A stretch of DNA of 64,000 nucleotides from Gammaproteobacteria bacterium (GTDB taxonomy: Bacteria > Pseudomonadota > Gammaproteobacteria > GCA-001735895): contig JABHSO010000212.1 of assembly GCA_018669845.1 (NCBI GenBank), positions 62,001 to 126,000 of the forward strand. Reading direction: 5' to 3'. Of this stretch, positions 43,371-51,477 are shown in pieces. A model generated the notes under the pieces. That model was not told where the DNA came from. It ran no database searches and saw nothing but the letters and a program-made list of their open reading frames with translations. Each line of letters starts with the position of its first letter. Positions within the stretch are counted from its first letter, which is position 1. The translations under genes were made by a program, and so were the position numbers.

Positions 43371-44390
43371 ATGTGGATAGTTAAACTGCAAACAGAACTG
43401 AATTTTCATCGTTTCAACAAAGCAATTGTTTTGCTGCTGGTTTTGTATGCCCCATTCTTACAGGCCATGGAAAATTCTAATCCTCAACTTGCAGCGGATA
43501 CACTATTCGCCAGCATTGATGGACAGACGATCAGTCAGGCTGAATTTACAGGTATATTCGAAGCTGCCGTAAGGCATAAATATTATCACGGTCGTGTCCC
43601 GCAGGAAGAGCTTGAAAAATTCCGCAAACAGGTAGCTGAGGATATCATTCTGCAAATTCTGCTACACAGGGAAGCTAAAAACCTGGGACTGCAACCAGAC
43701 CGCCAGAAAATCCGACAGGGGCTGGACGAATATGAGCATAAAGTGACAAACAATATCGACTGGAAGAGCCAGCAGGAAAAACTAAGACCCTTATTATTAG
43801 AGAGGCTGGAACGACAGAATCTGATAGAAAAAATACGTGCCAGAGTGCAAAAAATTAACAACCCTGAAGCTGACGATGTAAAACAGTATTACCTGAAAAA
43901 CCCACAGAAATTTACCGAACCCGGCAGGTTATGGTTATCGGTGATTTTATTAGAGGTACCTCCTGCGGCAGATAAAAAAATGTGGCAGCAGGCTAATGTA
44001 GCGGCACAACAATTTAAACAACGTATTGAAAGTGGTACTGATTTTGCCGAGCTCGCACAGCAGTTTTCGGCTCACCCGAGTGCTGTTAACGGCGGTGACC
44101 TGGGGTATCTGCATCAGGGTATGCTCGATGGGGATGCGCAAACAGCAGTGAACGCACTCAAAATTAATCAATTAACAGATCCGGTTTTAGTGCTGGGAGG
44201 GTTAACCCTTTTTCGTCTGAATGGAATTCAGGCTGAAAGACTCAAACCTTTTAGTGAAGTGGCGAAGCGTGCAGAAGCATTACTGCTCAGAGAATTGAAA
44301 GATATAGCCTGGCAGTCTTATACAAAGACTCTGATCGATTCGGCCAAAATCACCCTGAATGAAAATTTGTATGCTTTCAATGATGACTAA
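43371..44390 (+). CDS. Parvulin-type peptidyl-prolyl isomerase (PpiC/SurA-like)
   Basis: 339 residues with a signal peptide ending near LQA. A SurA-like N-terminal helical region (about 45-165) is followed by one parvulin domain (about 180-280): PGRLWLSVILLEV, FAELAQQFSAHPSAVNGGDLGYLHQGML and a final strand LFRLNGIQ. It is a periplasmic folding factor. Standing directly after the tetraheme cytochrome and before an outer-membrane barrel, it probably serves this locus, much as isomerase genes accompany filament cytochromes in Geobacter. Confidence 0.88.
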   Translation: MWIVKLQTELNFHRFNKAIVLLLVLYAPFLQAMENSNPQLAADTLFASIDGQTISQAEFTGIFEAAVRHKYYHGRVPQEELEKFRKQVAEDIILQILLHREAKNLGLQPDRQKIRQGLDEYEHKVTNNIDWKSQQEKLRPLLLERLERQNLIEKIRARVQKINNPEADDVKQYYLKNPQKFTEPGRLWLSVILLEVPPAADKKMWQQANVAAQQFKQRIESGTDFAELAQQFSAHPSAVNGGDLGYLHQGMLDGDAQTAVNALKINQLTDPVLVLGGLTLFRLNGIQAERLKPFSEVAKRAEALLLRELKDIAWQSYTKTLIDSAKITLNENLYAFNDD

Positions 44391-44395
44391 TTATT

Positions 44396-46168
44396 GTGCA
44401 TGTGTATTTAGCAAAAAAAAATTGCTCAAGCTGGATGTTAGCGATGCTTTTAATGATGACTAATTCACTTGAATTGAATGCCAGCCCGGTTCGAGTTTGG
44501 GGTGATATTAGCAGCGTTTACCGCTCTCGTGATTTTGACAGGGGTGAAAGTCAGGTAACAGAATGGCTGAATCTGGCCAGTATCAATGCCAGCAGTTATA
44601 TCTGGCAGCCCTGGTTTGCGCTGATTAATGGTGGCTTGACCTATTCAGTGGATGATTTTAATGCGAGCGATCAGCCATCCGTGAAAGATAAATTTATAAC
44701 CGGTAATATTCAATTTGATCTATTTCCCGGAAGTCGGTTTCCATTTTCAGCGTATGTAAATCGTAGTCGTAATGAACTCGATGATGACTTATTTGCAAGA
44801 GATATCAGCAATACCGAGCTGGGGCTTACACAGCAGTATCGAAGTCTCTCCGGGCGCCATCATTACCGGACTACTTATAAACGTAATGTTCTGGATGATA
44901 GTAGCATCGGCAATTTTATCAGTGACAGTTTACAGCTATCCAGCAGTAACCAGTTCGAAAACCAGGTGTTACATGCGGAGGCACAATATGACCGTGTTAG
45001 TAGTGAAATCGCCGGGGATGAAGCCATTAGTTTAGCGCTTACCGGTAGACAATCCTATGATGGATTTGAATACATTAATATTGAGAACCTGGTTTCATCC
45101 TCAAGCATTCATAATGACTTTGACACTAGATCATCAGAAATACAGACCAACCAGTTCTCCAGCCTGATGTCCTGGTCACCAGCAGGCAGGGATGACATGA
45201 ATTTTACCGCAAGCTTACGCCTGCTGAAGTTACAGTTTAACAGTGAGTTTGACGATAACAGTTTCAGCGCTAATACGGCCACTCAACAGGAAAATTATTC
45301 ATTAAATATAAATCAGGGGCTTAACTACAGTATTTCTGATCATGTGTTAATCAGCGAATCAATCAATGGTTTATATACTCGCTCTCAAACTCAGGATTTT
45401 TTTACCGGTAACGAAACTGTCGGGATTAGTTATACCCCGGCTTCAATAGATACCATATTGGGATATTATCACTGGTCGTTTGTATCGAGCCTGAATAACC
45501 AGCATGGAGATGTTGAAACTGATCAGTCGTTAACAAACCAGTTTAGTCATTCGTTATCGGAAAACTTTGCATTGGCAGAAAATAGTTTACTGCAGGCTGA
45601 TATCACCCAGTCATTCCTGGCCGACTATCGTTTTGAAAATGAGTCTGCTGAAACTTTAGATCACAGTTTATCTGTTTCCTGGACAGAGTCGTCTACACGC
45701 GCTAATTCAGTCGTCAGGTTCCTGTTTACTGACTCTAATACGCAGGGGGTTGAGGATAGAAGTTTTCAATTATTTAACTTGCAGCTTAGCGGTCAATATC
45801 GTTTTAACCGGTTTTCAAGTTTGAGTGCTAACCTGACTTTTCAACGAACTAATCAGCAGATAGATCAGCAGCATACAGTGCATCGTGTCAACAATGGTCA
45901 GCTCGATTTTACACGCAAAAGATTGTTTCAGATACCACGCCTCAACTTTCGGTCAGAGCTTCAATTTAGTCAGCAGCAATCTGAAAGTGAGCGAATTATT
46001 TCAACATTTAGTAGTGATGAAACAGAGCACGATATTTCATGGGAAAATAATCTGGATTACATGATAGGCCGCTTTGAGTCACGACTGAGTCTGGATTTTA
46101 TTAAAAATGATGGTCAATATGATCGTCTGATAAAAATTCAGTTCACGCGCTCTTTTGGAGACCTTTAA
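44396..46168 (+). CDS. Outer-membrane beta-barrel protein of the cytochrome locus
   Basis: 590 residues from GTG 44396 (ATG 44435-region alternatives exist at residue 14). Signal peptide ends near LELNAS. The rest is dense in amphipathic strands of 8-12 residues and short turns (for example LFPGSRFPFSAYVNRSRNEL and YRFNRFSSLSANLTFQRTNQQ) with a C-terminal strand ending TRSFGDL, all typical of a 20+ stranded barrel. No family name is certain. Its place between exported cytochrome genes suggests a porin conduit like MtrB or OmbB, or a filament export channel. Confidence 0.75.
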   Translation: MHVYLAKKNCSSWMLAMLLMMTNSLELNASPVRVWGDISSVYRSRDFDRGESQVTEWLNLASINASSYIWQPWFALINGGLTYSVDDFNASDQPSVKDKFITGNIQFDLFPGSRFPFSAYVNRSRNELDDDLFARDISNTELGLTQQYRSLSGRHHYRTTYKRNVLDDSSIGNFISDSLQLSSSNQFENQVLHAEAQYDRVSSEIAGDEAISLALTGRQSYDGFEYINIENLVSSSSIHNDFDTRSSEIQTNQFSSLMSWSPAGRDDMNFTASLRLLKLQFNSEFDDNSFSANTATQQENYSLNINQGLNYSISDHVLISESINGLYTRSQTQDFFTGNETVGISYTPASIDTILGYYHWSFVSSLNNQHGDVETDQSLTNQFSHSLSENFALAENSLLQADITQSFLADYRFENESAETLDHSLSVSWTESSTRANSVVRFLFTDSNTQGVEDRSFQLFNLQLSGQYRFNRFSSLSANLTFQRTNQQIDQQHTVHRVNNGQLDFTRKRLFQIPRLNFRSELQFSQQQSESERIISTFSSDETEHDISWENNLDYMIGRFESRLSLDFIKNDGQYDRLIKIQFTRSFGDL

Positions 46169-46597
46169 ATGATTCTGATGGAGTATATAACAGTGAGTAT
46201 AAGATACAATCTACCCATATTTCTGCTGGTTTTTGCACTGCTTTATCCTGCCATGGCACAGGCTGAATACGGCGATGTTCTGATGAATAATTATTCCGAT
46301 GATGCCGGCATGCGGCCGGTTGTTTTTCCACACTGGTTTCATCGTATCCGCTTCAGGTGCAAGGTGTGTCATGCCGATCTCGGGTTTAAATTCGAAGCCG
46401 GGGGTAATGAAATTAATATGTTGAAAATTATTGATGGAGAATATTGTGGTGCCTGTCACAACGGGGAAGTGGCATGGTCAGTAGAAAGCTGTGATATCTG
46501 TCATTCGGGTAAACCGGGTACGCCGACTCAGGTGCATCACAGTACCACATCAAAGCTGTTCACCCGCACCAACAATAAACAGAAAGGAGGCAAATGA
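46169..46597 (+). CDS. Triheme c7-type cytochrome (A)
   Basis: 142 residues starting directly after the barrel gene's stop. Signal peptide ends AQA. Heme motifs CKVCH, CGACH and CDICH are placed in the pattern VVFPHWFHRIRFRCKVCH ... IIDGEYCGACHNGEVAWS, typical of c7/c3-type proteins with bis-His ligation (PHWFHR supplies ligands). A paralogue with the same layout lies at 49911-50342. The end overlaps the next start by four bases. Confidence 0.92.
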   Translation: MILMEYITVSIRYNLPIFLLVFALLYPAMAQAEYGDVLMNNYSDDAGMRPVVFPHWFHRIRFRCKVCHADLGFKFEAGGNEINMLKIIDGEYCGACHNGEVAWSVESCDICHSGKPGTPTQVHHSTTSKLFTRTNNKQKGGK

Positions 46598-47568
46598 TGA
46601 AAGCATATCATTTAATTCTAACTATTTTATTTGTGTTGACAATCTCCAGTGCTTTTGCAGAAACTGAAATACGTTCTGGAAAAGATATCTATGACATGGC
46701 CTGTGCGGGCTGCCATGCAACAGGTGTATTAGAGGCACCTAAACTGGGTTCAAAAACAGATTGGGACAAAAGGGAAAAACAGGGATTTGAAGTTTTAATG
46801 ATACATGCTTTAAAAGGTTTTAAAAATATGCCAGCCAAAGGGGGCAATCCAACCATTAAAGACCAGGAAATTGAAAATGCAATCAAATATCAGTTAGCAC
46901 AGTCAGGTTTTGATCAGTATAAAGAGAAATCCGGTTCAACAGAAAACAACAAACCAGCGCCTGCAAAAAAAACAGCCGATACCCGGCCGAAAATAATTCC
47001 TGAAGCAATTCCTGAAACAAAGAACATAGCAAAAATAAAACAGCCAAAAAAGACCCGCACCCATAGCGTCAATCGTTTTAATCGATTAATGAAACCCGCT
47101 GCCGAGTGGAACCTGTCGCCCGCAAAAGATGGTATACATGATCCGGAAAATGAAGGCACACTGCTGTTACAACCGCCAAAGCAGGCATTTGAATCGTTAA
47201 GCAATGCAAAATCTGGTAACCGTGTGGACTGGGTTAAATCCCTGCAAAATAAGGAGATTTCTCCGCGATATGATCGATTAAGTGATGATAGCAAACCGGT
47301 AGTAATGGATTTAAATATTGTGCGTGAAGTTAAGGGGTCAATGCCTGATGTTGTTTATCCACATAAACAGCATACTGAATGGCTGGATTGTTCTAACTGT
47401 CACCCGGCGATTTTCATTCCACAAAAGGGGGCGAATCAAATTTCCATGGCGTCCATTCTGCTTGGACAGCAATGTGGTGTCTGCCATGGAAAAGTAGCGT
47501 TTCCAGTGTCAGAGTGTCGTAAGTGTCATTCACAAAAAAAGGCACTTAAAACCGGGAACGGGAAATAA
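46594..47568 (+). CDS. Tetraheme fusion: cytochrome c5-like domain plus triheme c7 domain
   Basis: 324 residues with AAAGGAGG before the ATG and a signal peptide ending AFA. Residues about 25-110 are a class I c5-like domain (CAGCH in YDMACAGCHATG, Met in NMPAKGG). A basic, proline-rich linker (about 120-165) leads to a triheme domain with CSNCH, CGVCH and CRKCH, preceded by VVYPHKQHTEWLDCSNCH. The triheme part is paralogous to 49351-49914. Such a fusion could pass electrons between a soluble c5 pool and the bis-His wire. Confidence 0.9.
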   Translation: MMKAYHLILTILFVLTISSAFAETEIRSGKDIYDMACAGCHATGVLEAPKLGSKTDWDKREKQGFEVLMIHALKGFKNMPAKGGNPTIKDQEIENAIKYQLAQSGFDQYKEKSGSTENNKPAPAKKTADTRPKIIPEAIPETKNIAKIKQPKKTRTHSVNRFNRLMKPAAEWNLSPAKDGIHDPENEGTLLLQPPKQAFESLSNAKSGNRVDWVKSLQNKEISPRYDRLSDDSKPVVMDLNIVREVKGSMPDVVYPHKQHTEWLDCSNCHPAIFIPQKGANQISMASILLGQQCGVCHGKVAFPVSECRKCHSQKKALKTGNGK

Positions 47569-47583
47569 CAGGAGGGTAAGTTA

Positions 47584-48447
47584 ATGTGGATCATTACGTT
47601 TTTTTTACACTTTACACTCGGTTTAGGTACGGCGTTTTCACAGCAGGAATTGCAGCTGGTCAATGACGGCGGAAAATCGATCAATAATAAACTCAATCAA
47701 AAAATAAAAATGGCTAATTTTATTCTTAATAATTCTTCATTACGCAAACGACTGAACACCAGCAATGACAGTGTTGCAAAAGAACTGGTGGAACGGGCCA
47801 GGGATAATTTAAATAAAATTGAGACCTATATGGACAATAAACTATTCCTTGAAGCAGGAGCTATCATCGATTTTGTATTGAGGGACTTGTCTGCCAGTTC
47901 TCAATTACTCAATGTACCCAATCAGAAAAAGAAAAAATATACAAAAAATCTGGAAATTCTTGATTCTTTCGTGCTTCCAGAATGGGAAAATCTAAGCGAT
48001 AGTGATTATGATTTTTTGCAGGAAAATTTAGCTAAAATCGATGAATTACGAAACGATGCGATCCTTAGTTCACAGTCTGAAGACTATGACAAAGCAATAA
48101 ATTTACTGGATACAGCCTATTATTTAAAAACCACATTGATCAGCAATTTACAACATGAAAACACGGTTGTGTATGACCTGAAATTTGATTCTGCGCAAGA
48201 TGAATATTCATACATGGTTAGCCGTACTCATCATTACCTGGACCTGGTGGACTTAACACTGTCTAAAAAAGAAGTTGGTTTGCAGACCCGGAAACTGGCA
48301 GATAATTATATTTATCAGACCCTGGTAAATTTGGAGGTGGCAGAAAACCTTCAATCTGAAGGAAAACCATCAGAGGCAATTAGAGTGTTGGGTAAATCGA
48401 TTAATCAACTTTCTTCGGTATTAAAGATGCTGGGGATAAAAATCTAA
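47584..48447 (+). CDS. Exported helical protein, paralogue of the next gene
   Basis: 287 residues, signal peptide ending TAFS. The mature part is almost fully helical with heptad patterns and no cysteines, so it binds no heme. The ends of both this and the next protein read (A/L)-(I/V)-(R/E)-(V/L)-LxxSxxQLxxVLKxxGI and each has an EEF/DEYxY-x-x-(S/N)RxxHxL segment near residue 215, so they are paralogues. Possibly a periplasmic scaffold or cytochrome-binding protein. Family not recognised. Confidence 0.7.
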   Translation: MWIITFFLHFTLGLGTAFSQQELQLVNDGGKSINNKLNQKIKMANFILNNSSLRKRLNTSNDSVAKELVERARDNLNKIETYMDNKLFLEAGAIIDFVLRDLSASSQLLNVPNQKKKKYTKNLEILDSFVLPEWENLSDSDYDFLQENLAKIDELRNDAILSSQSEDYDKAINLLDTAYYLKTTLISNLQHENTVVYDLKFDSAQDEYSYMVSRTHHYLDLVDLTLSKKEVGLQTRKLADNYIYQTLVNLEVAENLQSEGKPSEAIRVLGKSINQLSSVLKMLGIKI

Positions 48448-48457
48448 AGAGACTGCT

Positions 48458-49336
48458 ATGTTTAAAAATATGATGACATTATTTTTACTGGTGCATGGTT
48501 TTAGTCTATTCAACCCTGTTTATGCCGAAACTGGACAGTTAGCAGTGGATAATAACGCAGTAGAAAATCGTATAGACAATATGTTTAAACTGTTAAATGA
48601 GTCTTCAGCTGCTAAGCAGGTTATTAATAGTACTCATAGCGAAGCCAATAAGAAACGCCAGGAAGCACTCGACCTCTACCAGCTTGCCAGGGATAAATTC
48701 AAAATTGGATTGAATGAAGAATCTTCAAAGTTATTATCGCAATCGGCAAAACTGATGTTTGAAGCGATAAAACTATCAACTCCCACTTCCATGACCGACG
48801 ATAAAAATATTATTGATTATGAGAAAAGAAAAAAGTCAGTGATCGCTCTGAAAGAGGCTTTCATTCGAATTTCTGATGAAAATAAAGAAACTGAAACTAA
48901 ACAAAAAGTCGGTGCACAACTGGACAGGCTGGTCAGTAAGGCCGATTCGTTGTTAAAAAAGGGTAACAGTCATCAGGCACGCATCGAAATTGATAAAGCC
49001 TACCATTTATTAAAGGTTTCTATTGACTCGATTCGATCGGGCCAGACCTTGACGCGCTCATTGAATTTTGCAACTAAAGAGGAAGAATTCGATTACGAAA
49101 TCAATCGCAATGATACTCACAACTTGCTGGTCAGCCTGTTGGTTGAAGAACAGAAACAATCTGAAATTGTGAATAAAAATATTAACAACTTTATCGATCA
49201 GGCAAATGAATTGCGTCAACAGGCAGAGCTTAATGCAAAATATAAATCGTATGAAAAAGCTATAGAATTACTCGAGCAGTCTACCAAACAACTGGTCAGG
49301 GCGATTCGAAGTGCCGGTATTTTCATCCCTGGATGA
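48458..49336 (+). CDS. Exported helical protein, paralogue of the preceding gene
   Basis: 292 residues, signal peptide ending VYA. Helical and charged, cysteine-free, with repeated ARDKFKIGLNEESSKLLSQ and ARIEIDKAYHLLKVSIDS units of about 35 residues that look TPR-like. It carries the EEEFDYEINRNDTHNLL segment shared with the preceding protein. With that gene it forms the centre of the symmetric cytochrome cluster 46.2-50.3 kb. No family recognised. Confidence 0.7.
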   Translation: MFKNMMTLFLLVHGFSLFNPVYAETGQLAVDNNAVENRIDNMFKLLNESSAAKQVINSTHSEANKKRQEALDLYQLARDKFKIGLNEESSKLLSQSAKLMFEAIKLSTPTSMTDDKNIIDYEKRKKSVIALKEAFIRISDENKETETKQKVGAQLDRLVSKADSLLKKGNSHQARIEIDKAYHLLKVSIDSIRSGQTLTRSLNFATKEEEFDYEINRNDTHNLLVSLLVEEQKQSEIVNKNINNFIDQANELRQQAELNAKYKSYEKAIELLEQSTKQLVRAIRSAGIFIPG

Positions 49337-49350
49337 TGTTGTGACGAACT

Positions 49351-49914
49351 ATGAAATTGACTAAATACCTAGCTGTATTGTTAATCCTGTTACCATGCAA
49401 TTTAGTGGCCGTGCAGCAGCACTGGAAGAGTCTGATTAATGACGGTGTGCATGATCCGACCAGTCCCGCGATTGGCATTTTACAGGAACCTTCACAGGCA
49501 TTTTCTTTACTGCCTGCAGATACGGCAGGCAATAAGGTTTCCTGGGTACGTGCATTACGCGAACAATATATCCAGCCACGCACTAATATTTTTCCTGAAA
49601 CCAAAATCAACGTGCTCGACATGGATATTATCATGGATCGTACCGGTGAAATGCCGATGGTCCGGTTTCCGCATAAAGCGCATACAGAGTGGCTGGATTG
49701 TGAAAACTGTCATGATGATATATTTATCGAAATTGCTGATGCCAACCCAGTCAATATGTTTGCAATTTTAGCCGGTGAATATTGCGGTCGTTGTCATGGT
49801 GCGGTTGCTTTTCCTTTAACCGAATGTAACCGTTGTCACAGTGTCGATAGAAATACTTTCACCGGCCAGCCAGGTGCCCAGCCGGAAAAGGATCTGACCG
49901 ATATGTTAAATTGA
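49351..49914 (+). CDS. Triheme c7-type cytochrome (B)
   Basis: 187 residues with signal peptide (about 1-20). Heme motifs CENCH, CGRCH and CNRCH follow VRFPHKAHTEWLDCENCH, the same layout as the C-terminal half of the 46594-47568 protein, as is the preceding segment DGVHDPTSPA...LQEPSQAFSLL. It is therefore that protein without the c5 domain. All three hemes are probably bis-His. The TGA overlaps a TTG start of the next gene. Confidence 0.92.
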   Translation: MKLTKYLAVLLILLPCNLVAVQQHWKSLINDGVHDPTSPAIGILQEPSQAFSLLPADTAGNKVSWVRALREQYIQPRTNIFPETKINVLDMDIIMDRTGEMPMVRFPHKAHTEWLDCENCHDDIFIEIADANPVNMFAILAGEYCGRCHGAVAFPLTECNRCHSVDRNTFTGQPGAQPEKDLTDMLN

Positions 49915-50342
49915 CACAACATCCTGAAATGACACATGATGTTACTCAGTTAAGCAAAAAGAATACCCGGCACAGAAGTATTATTTTATTTTTTTGCACG
50001 CTCTCAGGACTGTCCTGTTTTAGCGTTTTAGCGGAGTATGCCGATGTTGTGTTAAATCGAAATGCCGAATTTAATGATATGCCTCCGGTGGTATTTCCAC
50101 ACTGGTTTCATCGTATCCGGTTTCGCTGTAAAGTTTGTCATCATGAGTTGGGATTTAAAATGCGCGCGGGATCCAATGATATAACCATGGGTGATATCAT
50201 CGATGGAAAATATTGTGGCATGTGTCATAACGGCGAGATAGCCTGGTCGGTGGATAATTGTGAGCTTTGTCATTCGGGTAAACCCGGCCTGAAAACGGGT
50301 ATGCAGGGTAGTAATGAGACATCCGGGCCGGGCAGATGGTGA
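49911..50342 (+). CDS. Triheme c7-type cytochrome (A')
   Basis: 143 residues from TTG in a four-base overlap, or 137 from ATG 49929. Signal peptide ends SVLAE. Heme motifs CKVCH, CGMCH and CELCH in the frame VVFPHWFHRIRFRCKVCH and IIDGKYCGMCHNGEIAWS, nearly the same as the protein at 46169-46597. The two were probably one gene before duplication. Confidence 0.92.
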   Translation: MTQHPEMTHDVTQLSKKNTRHRSIILFFCTLSGLSCFSVLAEYADVVLNRNAEFNDMPPVVFPHWFHRIRFRCKVCHHELGFKMRAGSNDITMGDIIDGKYCGMCHNGEIAWSVDNCELCHSGKPGLKTGMQGSNETSGPGRW

Positions 50343-50370
50343 TAAGATTTTTTACATTCAGGAAAATCTA

Positions 50371-51477
50371 ATGGTTTGCAGGCGAAACTTATTACTAACA
50401 TTTTTGTTCAGCCTGATATTGCTGGGAGGATGTAGTGCGCCGTCGAGTCGATATTCATTTCAAATGCCTCAATCCTATGAGCCCGCTGCAGTTGAAAATT
50501 CCACAGCATCCCGCCAGCTGGTGTGGCCGTCTCCACCCGAAGTTGCGCGTTATCGTTATGTAGGGGATATTCGAGGCGAGTCGAACCGTTTACCGGGTAA
50601 AATCCCGGACAGTTTACTGGCACGGTTTTTTTCTGCCATAGTGGGCGTTGAACGGCAATTAGATTCTGTTATTGATTTACTACGCCCGCAACAGGTGATG
50701 GTAGATGAATCCGAGCGAATTTATGTGGCGGATGCAGGAAGGCAGTCCGTCTTCGTATTTGATCAGCAAAACAATGAATTCTTAATCTGGAATGAAAGCA
50801 ACCTGAATATTCCTTTCCTCAGTCCGATTGGTATTGTCATTGCCGACAACAAGGTGCTGGTCACCGATTCTGAACAGAGTGTAGTGTACCGACTGAGTTT
50901 CACTGGAGAGTTGATCGATAGTATCGGTCGCAACGTGCTTAAACGCCCAACCGGTATTAGCTACGATGTGGTTACTAAACGCATTTTTATTGCGGACACC
51001 GGTGATGATAATATCAAGGTTTTTGATCTACAGGGAACGCTGATCGATGTGTATGGCAATAAAGGGACTCGAGTGGGGGAATTTAACAGGCCGACTTTTC
51101 TAAGTTATAAAAATGGATTGCTGTATGTCGCTGACTCGATGAATGCCAGGGTTCAGGTGTTGAATGACCAGGGGGACAGTGTCAATAGCATAGGTGAGCG
51201 AGGGTTGTTTATTGGTAATCTCTCACGTCCAAAAGGTTTAGCCACGGATTCGGATGGCAATATTTATGTTGCCGAAAGTTATTATGATCATGTGTTGATT
51301 TATAATGCCAGTGGTGAATTATTAATGTCGCTGGGCGGGCCGGGCAATCAGGCCGGAAAGTTTTCTCAGCCTACGGGATTATGGGTAGACGATCAAGACC
51401 GGTTATATGTTTCTGATATGTTGAATAGCCGAGTTTCGGTTTTTCAGTATCTGGGTGGCCAGGAACATGAAAAGTAA
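50371..51477 (+). CDS. NHL-repeat lipoprotein, paralogue of 40170-41270
   Basis: 368 residues from ATG 50371 with AGGAAAA upstream (a longer frame overlaps the preceding gene). Lipobox LGGC (Cys21). After about 75 residues come six NHL repeats (VMVDESERIYVADAGRQSV, GISYDVVTKRIFIADTGDDN, GLATDSDGNIYVAESYYDH, GLWVDDQDRLYVSDMLNSR). Directly precedes the 11-heme gene, with overlapping ends, in the same way that the other NHL gene lies upstream of the tetraheme gene. The propeller may bind or guide the cytochrome at the outer membrane. Confidence 0.9.
   Translation: MVCRRNLLLTFLFSLILLGGCSAPSSRYSFQMPQSYEPAAVENSTASRQLVWPSPPEVARYRYVGDIRGESNRLPGKIPDSLLARFFSAIVGVERQLDSVIDLLRPQQVMVDESERIYVADAGRQSVFVFDQQNNEFLIWNESNLNIPFLSPIGIVIADNKVLVTDSEQSVVYRLSFTGELIDSIGRNVLKRPTGISYDVVTKRIFIADTGDDNIKVFDLQGTLIDVYGNKGTRVGEFNRPTFLSYKNGLLYVADSMNARVQVLNDQGDSVNSIGERGLFIGNLSRPKGLATDSDGNIYVAESYYDHVLIYNASGELLMSLGGPGNQAGKFSQPTGLWVDDQDRLYVSDMLNSRVSVFQYLGGQEHEK

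Noticed and set aside
44396..46168. Firm assignment of the barrel as MtrB/PioB
   Set aside because: Length and strand pattern fit, but I see no MtrB signature such as the N-terminal CxxC, so only a generic barrel call is justified.
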